Made by a program: the position numbers and the translations under genes. Under the pieces are notes generated by a model. It made no database searches and was not told the origin of the DNA. It saw only the letters and a list, made by a program, of their open reading frames with translations. From Seongchinamella unica (GTDB taxonomy: Bacteria > Pseudomonadota > Gammaproteobacteria > Pseudomonadales > Halieaceae): a DNA stretch of 64,000 nucleotides. Position 1 is the first letter of the stretch. Every line of letters begins with the position of its first letter. The stretch covers positions 797,724-861,723 of the forward strand of contig NZ_SMSE01000001.1 in the NCBI RefSeq assembly GCF_004354085.1, in the 5' to 3' direction. Shown here one piece after another: positions 1 through 7,503 of this stretch.

Positions 1-14
1 TAGTCAGTTCAGGA

Positions 15-368
<354 letters not shown>

Positions 369-376
369 TTAATTGA

Positions 377-398
377 GGGGCGCCGCGGCGGACGCCCC
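377..398. other. Hairpin between torF and glnK
   Basis: GGGGCG and CGCCCC arms (6 bp) enclose a 10-nt loop in the 64-bp spacer between torF and glnK. No T-run follows on the minus strand, so this is not a convincing terminator. It could be an mRNA processing or stability element that gives unequal expression of the two genes. Confidence 0.35.
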
Positions 399-417
399 TG
401 GTCAGACTCTGGTGCGC

Positions 418-1137
418 TTACATGCTCTTGGCGATGGAAAAGACCACGGTGTCCTCACCCCAATCGGTGCCGAACACTTCGTCCTCATCCAGGGTGGTGC
501 CGACATAGGTGGCACCAAGGTCAACACCGAGCACGGTCCAGGTCAGACCCACGGAATAGTCGGTGTAAGAATCCTGGCCGTCAGACAAGAAAGTGGTGTC
601 ATCTTCCAGGTCGTTGTAACCCGCATGCAGGTCAAGGCTCCAGTTTTCACCGAAGCTGAAACTGTAGTCAGCGTAGTAGTAGAAGAACTTGTCGGTTTCA
701 CCGTAGTAGTCGTCGGAGTAAGCCATGCCCAGGGTCAGGTCGTGGAAGGAGAAACTGCCATAGATTTCCTGGTAATCGCCCTCGTCACCATCATCTCCGG
801 GGTAGTCGTAGTACAGGTAGCCCACGTCAATGGCGGAATTCTCGCCAATGTCCATGCCCCAGCCGACGTAGTAGTCCAGTTCCAGGGAACCGTCGAAGCC
901 GTCGATGCTGTCGAAATCGACGGTAGAGCCCCAGGTGCCGATGTAGATGCCGTTATCAAAACCCAGGTCAAAGCCGCCCTGGATGGCGATATCTTCGTCG
1001 GACTGGGAGATACCACGGAAGCGGTAGTCGCTCACCAGCGAAACGTTGGCGCTGATTTCAGCGGCCTGGGAGGTCGTTGCGGTAGCGCCAGCCAGGAGCG
1101 AAGCGGCTATCGCGGCAGGAAGTACTTTTTTCAACAT
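418..1137 (-). CDS. TorF family putative outer-membrane porin
   Basis: A 239-residue secreted protein with a typical signal peptide (LPAAIAASLLAGATATTSQA, cleavage near residue 25). The rest is a beta-barrel-like run of alternating aromatic and acidic segments beginning SANVSLVSDYRFRGIS, a start characteristic of the TorF/TIGR02001 family (about 230-250 residues). It ends in SIAKSM rather than the more usual terminal aromatic residue. The function is not established for the family; a porin role is inferred from the fold. It is co-directional with glnK, and its leader carries a GGAGAT ribosome site 8 nt before the ATG. The upstream sigma54-type promoter and NtrC-like palindrome suggest induction under nitrogen limitation, so it may admit a nitrogen-containing solute. 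Confidence 0.8.
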   Translation of the reverse strand: MLKKVLPAAIAASLLAGATATTSQAAEISANVSLVSDYRFRGISQSDEDIAIQGGFDLGFDNGIYIGTWGSTVDFDSIDGFDGSLELDYYVGWGMDIGENSAIDVGYLYYDYPGDDGDEGDYQEIYGSFSFHDLTLGMAYSDDYYGETDKFFYYYADYSFSFGENWSLDLHAGYNDLEDDTTFLSDGQDSYTDYSVGLTWTVLGVDLGATYVGTTLDEDEVFGTDWGEDTVVFSIAKSM

Positions 1138-1238
1138 GTCTCAAATCTCCATGATTTGTGTGGTCTAGGTGTCAGATATGTATTGCGTCATCTCGTAACG
1201 GGCGCATTGTGTGCGCTATACAGATCCGCCGGTAATAT

Positions 1239-1254
1239 TGCAGCCGATGTGCCA
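1239..1254 (-). promoter_or_regulatory. Sigma54 (RpoN) -24/-12 promoter for torF-glnK
   Basis: Read on the minus strand the sequence is TGGCACATCGGCTGCA. It has the -24 GG and -12 GC dinucleotides with exactly 10 nt between them, and matches the TGGCAC-N5-TTGCA consensus at all but one core base (C for the first T of TTGCA). It lies about 100 bp upstream of the torF start. The NtrC-like site at 1362-1376 is at a normal enhancer distance. Confidence 0.65.
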
Positions 1255-1361
1255 AAGTCACCTTTATGTAATAAAAACATAGAGATAGAGAGTTTCGCCT
1301 GCTGTTTCGCCAGCGCCTGTGCACCAATAGCGGGCCGCTCGGTGCACCCAAATGACCTCGG

Positions 1362-1376
1362 GCACCAGTTTGGTGC
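1362..1376. promoter_or_regulatory. NtrC-like enhancer palindrome
   Basis: GCACCAGTTTGGTGC is a perfect inverted repeat with the arm sequence and spacing (GCACC-N5-GGTGC) of the enterobacterial NtrC consensus. It is centred roughly 140 bp upstream of the start site predicted from the sigma54 element at 1239-1254. Binding by NtrC is inference. The 374-bp gap between torF and ubiK (1138-1511) holds this site and the promoter; I see no gene in it. Confidence 0.6.
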
Positions 1377-1511
1377 GTTTTTTCTGTGCCCTCCCCTTTC
1401 CCGCCCTGCCGTCCAGCGCGGTGGCCGAACCGGGAGCACTTCTGATCTGTGTAATGCCGACAAAAACAAGTAGACTTCTGTGCCTGTCACAGCATTGAAA
1501 GGTTGAGCACC

Positions 1512-1775
1512 ATGGCCATCAAACCACCGCCGCCCCCCTGGGACGTCCTGCAGCAGGTTAATGAACTGGTGGGTAACTCCGGCCTCAGGAACGAGGTCGA
1601 CAAGGGCGTAAGAGCCCTCGCCCAGTCCGCCCTGTCCCGCCTGGAGGTGGTCAGCCGCGAGGAGTTCGACACCCAGGCGGAAATCCTCAAGCGCACCCGC
1701 GAGCGGGTGGTTGCCCTGGAAGCTGAACTGGAAGAAATGACGAGGGAACTGGAAGCGCTCAGCAAAGAGAGCTGA
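1512..1775 (+). CDS. ubiK: UbiK family ubiquinone biosynthesis accessory factor
   Basis: A small protein (87 residues) of the YqiC/UbiK (BMFP) family, which assists aerobic ubiquinone biosynthesis together with UbiJ. Visible features are an amphipathic N-terminal half and a charged coiled-coil C-terminus rich in Glu and Arg (residues about 50-85). I chose ATG 1512 over the in-frame TTG at 1503, because the AAAGG site at about 1498 abuts the TTG but sits 9 nt from the ATG. It lies 37 bp upstream of comM, an arrangement like that in Pseudomonas. Confidence 0.82.
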   Translation: MAIKPPPPPWDVLQQVNELVGNSGLRNEVDKGVRALAQSALSRLEVVSREEFDTQAEILKRTRERVVALEAELEEMTRELEALSKES

Positions 1776-1812
1776 CGCCGGCCGCTGGCGGCCTTGTGCT
1801 CAGGGAAGAGCC

Positions 1813-3300
1813 ATGGAACTTTCAATCGTTCACAGCCGGGCGCTGTCCGGCCTGTCGGCACCACCGGTGCGGGTGGAAACCCACCTGTCCAACGGCCTAC
1901 CGGCATTCAATATTGTCGGCCTGCCGGAAACGGCGGTACGCGAGAGCAAGGAGCGGGTGCGCAGCGCCCTGCTCAATTCACATTTTGAATTTCCCGATCG
2001 ACGCATCACCATTAACCTGGCTCCGGCCGACCTGCCCAAGGAAGGGGGTCGTTTCGACCTGCCGATAGCCCTGGGCATCCTGCTGGCCTCCGGTCAGCTC
2101 GAGGAACGGCTCAGTGGCAAGCACGAATTTCTCGGCGAGCTGGCGCTGGACGGCAGTCTGCAGGCAGTACCGGGCGCCGTTTGCGCGGCACTGGCCGCCA
2201 GCGCCTGCGGCAACACCCTGGTGGTGCCAGAACCCAACCTTGGCAACGCCAGCCAGGTGCCCGACGCCTGTGTCCTGGGAGCATCCGACCTGCTGACACT
2301 GTGCGCCCACATCAATGGCGCGGCCAGGCTGGAAAGGGCCACAGTCGTTGCCGAACCCGCTGAACCCCACTACGAGGACCTCGGCGATGTTGTTGGCCAG
2401 GCAGCGGCCCGCCGGGCGCTGGAAATCGCCGCCGCCGGCGGCCACAACCTGCTCTTTATCGGCCCGCCCGGCACCGGCAAGACCATGCTGGCCAGTCGCC
2501 TCCCGGGTATACTGCCACCACCTTCTCGCGAGGAGTCACTGGTGACACTGGCGCTGCGGGACTTCCGGGGGCTGGACGCCGCCAGCGAGGCCTTGCGGCG
2601 CCCCTTCCGCAGCCCCCACCACAGCGCCACTGCCGCAGCACTGATCGGCGGTGGCAAGAACCCCCGCCCGGGGGAGGCCTCCCTGGCCCACGGCGGTGTG
2701 CTGTTCCTCGACGAACTACCTGAGTTCAACCGCCACTGCCTGGAGGCACTGCGGGAACCGCTGGAAAGCGGCCAGGTCACCCTGTCACGGGCCAGCTACA
2801 AGCAAACCTATCCCGCGGCTTTCCAGCTTGTTGCTGCCATGAATCCCTGTCCGTGTGGCTACCTGGGTGACCAGCAACGCCACTGCCGCTGCACGCCGGA
2901 GCAAATACAGCGCTACCGGGGCCGGGTTTCCGGTCCGCTACTGGATCGGATAGACCTGCACGTCCAGGTGCCGCGCCAGGCGCCGGAACTCCTGCTGAGG
3001 AAATCTGCCAGCGCCGAGTCTTCGGCCAACATTCGCCAGCGGGTCATTCGCTGCCGCCAGCGACAGCTGGCGCGCCAGCACTGCAGCAACGCGCGGCTTG
3101 GCGCCGAGGCACTGCTGGACATTTGCGCCCTCGACCAGCGCCAACGTGACCGGCTCGCCGAACTGGCAGCCCAACTGCAGCTCTCCGGCCGCGGTCTCCA
3201 TCGGACATTAAGGGTGGCGCGGACCCTTGCTGACATGGCAGGTCACGAGCAGATCAGCCACACCGACATCGCTGAAGCCCTCGCTTTCCGGGAATCCTGA
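1813..3300 (+). CDS. comM: ComM/YifB family Mg-chelatase-like AAA+ ATPase
   Basis: A 495-residue protein of normal family length. An N-terminal ribosomal-S5/Lon-like domain (residues about 1-170) precedes a Mg-chelatase AAA+ core with Walker A GPPGTGKTML near residue 217 and Walker B GGVLFLDELPEF near residue 297. The Cys-containing NPCPCGYLGD segment and a C-terminal Mg-chelatase domain follow. ComM is a hexameric helicase that promotes branch migration during natural transformation. The gene probably follows ubiK in one transcript. Confidence 0.93.
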   Translation: MELSIVHSRALSGLSAPPVRVETHLSNGLPAFNIVGLPETAVRESKERVRSALLNSHFEFPDRRITINLAPADLPKEGGRFDLPIALGILLASGQLEERLSGKHEFLGELALDGSLQAVPGAVCAALAASACGNTLVVPEPNLGNASQVPDACVLGASDLLTLCAHINGAARLERATVVAEPAEPHYEDLGDVVGQAAARRALEIAAAGGHNLLFIGPPGTGKTMLASRLPGILPPPSREESLVTLALRDFRGLDAASEALRRPFRSPHHSATAAALIGGGKNPRPGEASLAHGGVLFLDELPEFNRHCLEALREPLESGQVTLSRASYKQTYPAAFQLVAAMNPCPCGYLGDQQRHCRCTPEQIQRYRGRVSGPLLDRIDLHVQVPRQAPELLLRKSASAESSANIRQRVIRCRQRQLARQHCSNARLGAEALLDICALDQRQRDRLAELAAQLQLSGRGLHRTLRVARTLADMAGHEQISHTDIAEALAFRES

Positions 3301-3310
3301 ATCCGGTATG

Positions 3311-3721
3311 GGAGCCAATCAGGGTCCTTCGGTCCAGTTGGGAATACCGCCGCGGCTTTCACCGGGATACCTTACTGGTCAGCCACCCGAATGGAGGTGG
3401 TGGACTTCCTTTTCAAAAAACCGAAACTGAATTCTTCCATCGCCGGCTCCGTCTTTCCCTTGGAGTTGAATGAATCCACCGTGGAAATGTAGCAGAACAC
3501 CATCATTAACATGCCCCCAACCAGGTGGTCGCGTACAATACCTTTACTCTCAACCAGGGCGACTCCTGTAAAGCCAATTTACGCGAGCAGGCCATACAGA
3601 TGGTCAATGCAGTGACCAGCCACGGCGAGAGCCAGTTCGTTGCGGAGGTTGCGGCAGAACCGCCCCTGATCGTCATCCTGGAACTGCTCCGCGTGCCGCT
3701 ACAAGATCGCAGGCAGTGCCG
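3311..3721 (+). pseudogene. Decayed 5' fragment of a cytochrome P450, copy of the gene at 4692
   Basis: This stretch aligns with the intact P450 downstream. The frame reading GIPYWSATR then STVEM-stop-QNTIINM matches GVPYWAVTR then FTVEMQQNTIINM, with a CAG-to-TAG change at 3490-3492. After a frameshift near 3515 the match continues as EVAAEPPLIVILELLRVPL against EVAAELPLIAILELLGVPL, and stops near 3721. The heme and I-helix regions are absent. The second segment runs open into the 2OG oxygenase frame, so automatic callers will fuse the two. The 550 bp between comM and that oxygenase is otherwise empty apart from its leader. Confidence 0.85.
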
Positions 3722-3851
3722 GCCACGAAGCGCGATAACTGACCTCCAGCACGGTACCTCCGTGGTCGTTGAAATCGACTGCATGCTAGTATCCCTGAAC
3801 AAGGTCCCGACCCGATATCCTGAACAACTGACCCGAGGAAAGTGCGCCGCC

Positions 3852-4475
3852 ATGTTTAGCAAAGGTGAGATCAAAACGTTTTTTCCATCCTGCGTATGGA
3901 TCCATGAATTGCAGGAGTTCCGGGATATGAACGCCAGCATGATCGCCGAGCTCGGCGAGCTGAGGAAATCCACCGGCTATACCAATCCCGGCAACGGGGC
4001 ATGGCAAAGTCGCGGCAATCTTAACAAGCTGCCAACATTCGAACCGCTAATGGAATGCTTCACTGCCGGCTCCAGGCGTGTGCTGGAATTTCTGAAATAT
4101 GAGTTTGAAAACTTTGTCATCACCGACGCCTGGGCCAATATCAATCCACCCGGTCACAGTCACGTGATTCACACCCACCCCAACAACTTCCTGAGCGGGG
4201 TGTACTATCTCCAGGCTCCCGAGGGCTGCGGCGATATCGAATTTATTGACCCCAGGCAACAGGCCCTTGTATTGCAGCCGCGGGCAACAGTACAAACACC
4301 GCAGAACGCATGGAAACAACGCATTCCTCCCCGGGAAGGCCAGCTACTGATTTTCAATTCCTGGTTTCAACACCAGGTACAGGAAAACCGCAGCGACCAG
4401 GAAAGAATCAGCATCAGTTTCAACATCATGCTCAAGGGCAGTGTCGGGGTGGAATCTGCCGGCGCGCAGTTTTAA
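3852..4475 (+). CDS. Putative 2OG-Fe(II) oxygenase (TIGR02466-like)
   Basis: About 207 residues, starting at ATG 3852 with GAGGAAA 10 nt upstream. The longer open frame from 3525 is P450 pseudogene read-through and should not be used. The core has candidate metal ligands in HSHVIHTHPNNF and FQHQV, and a possible 2OG-binding Arg in RISISFN, within the double-stranded beta-helix pattern GVYYLQAP ... GQLLIFNSW. Members of this family are predicted non-heme iron oxygenases of unknown substrate. It sits between a dead and a live P450, so a role in the same oxidation is possible but unproven. Confidence 0.72.
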   Translation: MFSKGEIKTFFPSCVWIHELQEFRDMNASMIAELGELRKSTGYTNPGNGAWQSRGNLNKLPTFEPLMECFTAGSRRVLEFLKYEFENFVITDAWANINPPGHSHVIHTHPNNFLSGVYYLQAPEGCGDIEFIDPRQQALVLQPRATVQTPQNAWKQRIPPREGQLLIFNSWFQHQVQENRSDQERISISFNIMLKGSVGVESAGAQF

Positions 4476-4691
4476 CCGGCCTGCGCACTGACAAGCCCCG
4501 GGCGCTTGAGCAACCCTGTCCCGGCAACAGGCCCACGCGGCGCAGCGGTTTAGTCGCCGACCAGTCCAATTGATAAAACCCTGAAGTCTTTCTACGACGT
4601 GGCAGTTGTGCAAGAATGAACTAAATACTAGTAGTTATTAGTTCAGCGCCTGCCGGGTGATCTGAACGAGACCTAGCGCCGAGACAGAATC

Positions 4692-5945
4692 ATGAGCCAA
4701 TGCCCCTTTGCCAACCTGCTGGACCCGGATACCTACAAGGACGGCATGCCCTATCAGTCGCTCAGGGAAATCCGCGAGGCCGGGCCGGTAGTCCGCATGG
4801 AAGACCCGATTACCGGGGTGCCCTACTGGGCGGTGACCCGGATCAGGGAATTGGACTTTGTGTCCAAGAACCCGAAACTGTTTTCCTCCGCGGCCCGCTC
4901 CGCCTTTCCCATGGAAATGGATGAATTCACCGTGGAGATGCAGCAGAACACCATCATCAACATGGACCCGCCCCGTCACCAGAAGGTGCGCCGCATCGTG
5001 CGCAACGCCTTCACCCCCAAACGGGTGAACTCCTATGAAGCCAATTTCCGCAAGCATGCGAAACGCATCGTCGATTCGGTAGCCAGCCGCGGCGAATGCG
5101 AGTTTGTGGAAGAAGTGGCGGCGGAACTGCCCCTGATCGCGATCCTGGAACTGCTCGGGGTACCACTTGCCGACCGCAAGCAATTCTTCGACTGGACCAA
5201 CACCATGATCTTCGCCGATGACCCGGACATGTCCACCTCCGAGGAAGAGGCCCAGATTGCGGCCATGGAAGTGATCGGCTACGCCATGCAACTGGCACTC
5301 AAGCACCGCGAAGAGCCAATGAACAACATCACCAGCGCCCTGCTGGATGCCGAGCTCGACGGCGAACCTGTCTCCGAGGAAATGTTTGGCTGGATGTTCA
5401 TCCTGATCCTGGTAGGTGGCAACGAGTCCACTCGCACCGTTATCGCCCAAGGCATGCGCCTGCTGATGGAGCATCCCGAGCAGTTGCAGTACCTGGTGGA
5501 CAATCCCGACAGGATCAGCAACGCGGTGGAAGAGATCCTGCGCTACAACACCGCGTTCATTTCCATGCGGCGCACGGCCACCGAAGACGTGGAACTGGGT
5601 GGCGCCCTGATCAAAAAAGGGGACAAGGTGGTGCTGCATTACCACGCTGCCAACCACGACGAGGCCGTGTTCGGCGATACTGCCATGGATTTCGATGTGA
5701 CCCGCGCCGAGCGTATGCCGGACCTCTACAACCAGCTGCGCTCCTTCGGCATTGGCCAGCACTTCTGCATCGGCACCCACCTGGCCCGCCTGGAGCTGAA
5801 TGTGATGTTCGAGGAGATTATCCCCCGGCTGCGCAATCCCCGGTTCAGAGGGCAGCCCGAATACGTCCGCTCTTTCTTCGTCAACGCGATTAAGAAAATG
5901 TACATCAGCTTCGAGCCGGAAGCGGCCGGTGCCAACGCCGCCTGA
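4692..5945 (+). CDS. Cytochrome P450
   Basis: A complete 417-residue soluble bacterial P450. The I-helix GGNESTR replaces the usual AGxDT, the K-helix ExxR is EEILRY, and the heme loop is FGIGQHFCIGTHLARLEL with the proximal Cys. The length and the LPLIAILELLGVP segment recall bacterial P450s acting on steroids and terpenoids, but the substrate cannot be assigned. A degenerate duplicate of its 5' third lies 1 kb upstream, so the region went through duplication and loss. No ferredoxin gene is adjacent, so electrons must come from partners elsewhere. Confidence 0.92.
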   Translation: MSQCPFANLLDPDTYKDGMPYQSLREIREAGPVVRMEDPITGVPYWAVTRIRELDFVSKNPKLFSSAARSAFPMEMDEFTVEMQQNTIINMDPPRHQKVRRIVRNAFTPKRVNSYEANFRKHAKRIVDSVASRGECEFVEEVAAELPLIAILELLGVPLADRKQFFDWTNTMIFADDPDMSTSEEEAQIAAMEVIGYAMQLALKHREEPMNNITSALLDAELDGEPVSEEMFGWMFILILVGGNESTRTVIAQGMRLLMEHPEQLQYLVDNPDRISNAVEEILRYNTAFISMRRTATEDVELGGALIKKGDKVVLHYHAANHDEAVFGDTAMDFDVTRAERMPDLYNQLRSFGIGQHFCIGTHLARLELNVMFEEIIPRLRNPRFRGQPEYVRSFFVNAIKKMYISFEPEAAGANAA

Positions 5946-5975
5946 TTCAGCACCACAAACACGGCAAAACCGATT

Positions 5976-6009
5976 ATGATTCACTCTCTTTTTTTCGGGA
6001 GTGAATCAT
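5976..6009 (+). promoter_or_regulatory. Hairpin covering the start codon of the M32 gene
   Basis: ATGATTCACTC (5976-5986) pairs perfectly with GAGTGAATCAT (5999-6009). This gives an 11-bp stem with a 12-nt loop containing seven T residues. The distal arm includes the GGGAG ribosome site and the first two bases of the ATG at 6008. It could hide the translation start. It could also act as a weak terminator for the P450 gene, but the T-run lies in the loop, not after the stem. Confidence 0.55.
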
Positions 6010-7498
6010 GACCGCCTACAAATCCCTTGAGGCGCTGCGCAAGCGCGCCTCCGTACTCGGCAATGCTGTTGGTATCCTCCACTGGGACCAGGAAACCATG
6101 ATGCCCGAGGGTGTTGCCCCGGGCCGTGCCAGGGACCTGGCCGAGTTGAGCCTGATGATCCACGAGATCGAGACTGACGAGCGGCTGCCGGACCTGCTGG
6201 CAGAGGCCGAGGCACAACAGGATCAACTCAATCCCTGGCAGAAGGCCAATCTGCGGGAAATGCGCCACTATTATGTGCACGCCAACGCCACCCCGGCCGA
6301 GCTGGTAGAAAAGATCGTGATCGCCAGGTCCGACTCGGCAACCACCTGGAAGGAGGCGCGCTCTGCCAATGATTTCAAGCGGCTGGCGCCCAAGCTGGAG
6401 GTACTGTTCAACTTGCAGCGTGAGGTCGCCACTATCAAGTCCGAAGCGCTCGGGGTCACACTCTACGAGGCGTTACTGGATGAGTACGACCCTGGGCGGC
6501 GGGAAAAACAGATAGATGCACTGTTTGACGACCTGGCCGGGTTTCTGCCGGCTTTCACCCGGGAAGTCATGGATAAACAGGCCTGCGGCCCCGCTGTACT
6601 GCAGCCGCAAGGTCCATTCCCGATCGCCGTTCAGGAGAAACTGAGCCGCAGGGTCATGGAGATACTGGATTTTCCCTTCGACCGCGGCCGTCTCGACACC
6701 GCGGCGCACCCCTTCTCCGGGGGCGCCGAAGGCGACAACCGTATCACCACGCGCTACGAGGAAGACGACTTCACCAAAAGCCTGATGGCGGTTATCCACG
6801 AAACCGGCCACGCCCTCTACGAAGATGGCCGTCCCGGTGAATGGCGGGGCCAGCCGGTGGGCGAAAGCCGCGGCATGACCCTGCACGAGAGCCAGTCACT
6901 GTTGCTGGAAATGCAGGCGGCGCGCTCGGAAGAGTTCATTCGCTACCTGGCGCCCATCACCCGCGAGATTCTCGGCGGCAGCGGGCCGGCCTGGGAGGCG
7001 GACAACCTCCTGCGCCTGTACCGCAAGGTGGAACCGGGGCTGATCCGCGTCTATGCCGATGAGGTGACCTACCCCCTGCATGTGATCCTGCGCTACAAGC
7101 TGGAAAAGGCCATTGTCGCTGACGAAATCAGGGCCAATGATCTGCCCGCCGCCTGGAACGAGATGATGGAGAAATACCTGGGAATCACCCCGCCCAATGA
7201 CACCGACGGCGTGATGCAGGACGTACACTGGCCGGAGGGCCTGCTGGGGTACTTCCCCACCTATTCACTGGGCGCCCTGGCCGCCGCACAGATTTTTGCC
7301 GCGGCAACGGAGGCCGCACCCGACATTCTGCCCGGGCTGGCCGGCGGCAACTTCAAGCCGCTGTACGGCTGGCTCGATGACAACATTCGCAGCCTGGGGT
7401 GCCTGTACACGGCGGACGAGCTGATTGAGAAAGCGACCGGTGCGCCGCTGGGAACCGAGGCCTACAAAAAAGCGGTGCGGGCGCGCTACCTGGATTAG
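6008..7498 (+). CDS. M32 family metallocarboxypeptidase
   Basis: 496 residues, normal length for the cytosolic thermostable carboxypeptidase 1 (Taq) family, which removes C-terminal amino acids from peptides. The zinc motif HExxH is seen as AVIHETGHALYE (about residue 262), and the downstream MTLHESQSLLLE supplies the third ligand region. The N-terminus GILHWDQETMMP is characteristic of the family. There is no signal peptide. Its start codon lies inside the 5976-6009 hairpin. Confidence 0.92.
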   Translation: MTAYKSLEALRKRASVLGNAVGILHWDQETMMPEGVAPGRARDLAELSLMIHEIETDERLPDLLAEAEAQQDQLNPWQKANLREMRHYYVHANATPAELVEKIVIARSDSATTWKEARSANDFKRLAPKLEVLFNLQREVATIKSEALGVTLYEALLDEYDPGRREKQIDALFDDLAGFLPAFTREVMDKQACGPAVLQPQGPFPIAVQEKLSRRVMEILDFPFDRGRLDTAAHPFSGGAEGDNRITTRYEEDDFTKSLMAVIHETGHALYEDGRPGEWRGQPVGESRGMTLHESQSLLLEMQAARSEEFIRYLAPITREILGGSGPAWEADNLLRLYRKVEPGLIRVYADEVTYPLHVILRYKLEKAIVADEIRANDLPAAWNEMMEKYLGITPPNDTDGVMQDVHWPEGLLGYFPTYSLGALAAAQIFAAATEAAPDILPGLAGGNFKPLYGWLDDNIRSLGCLYTADELIEKATGAPLGTEAYKKAVRARYLD

Positions 7499-7503
7499 CC
7501 CCG

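Noticed and set aside
1321-1347. Second NtrC-like site from GCACC and GGTGC half-sites
   Set aside because: The half-sites are separated by 16 bp, too far for the consensus; only the 1362-1376 site has the correct spacing.
373-1473. 366-codon plus-strand open frame
   Set aside because: It is antisense to the TorF-type gene and has no recognisable domain; the minus-strand gene has a signal peptide and family features.
1188-1490. 100-codon minus-strand open frame upstream of torF
   Set aside because: It covers the sigma54 and NtrC-like sites, has no ribosome site and no recognisable homology.
3525-4475. 316-residue fusion protein of P450-like and 2OG oxygenase parts
   Set aside because: The first part is pseudogene read-through; a good ribosome site and start lie at 3852.
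4638-5984. 448-codon minus-strand open frame
   Set aside because: It is the shadow of the P450 gene in a GC-rich region, rich in His and Gly, without known motifs.
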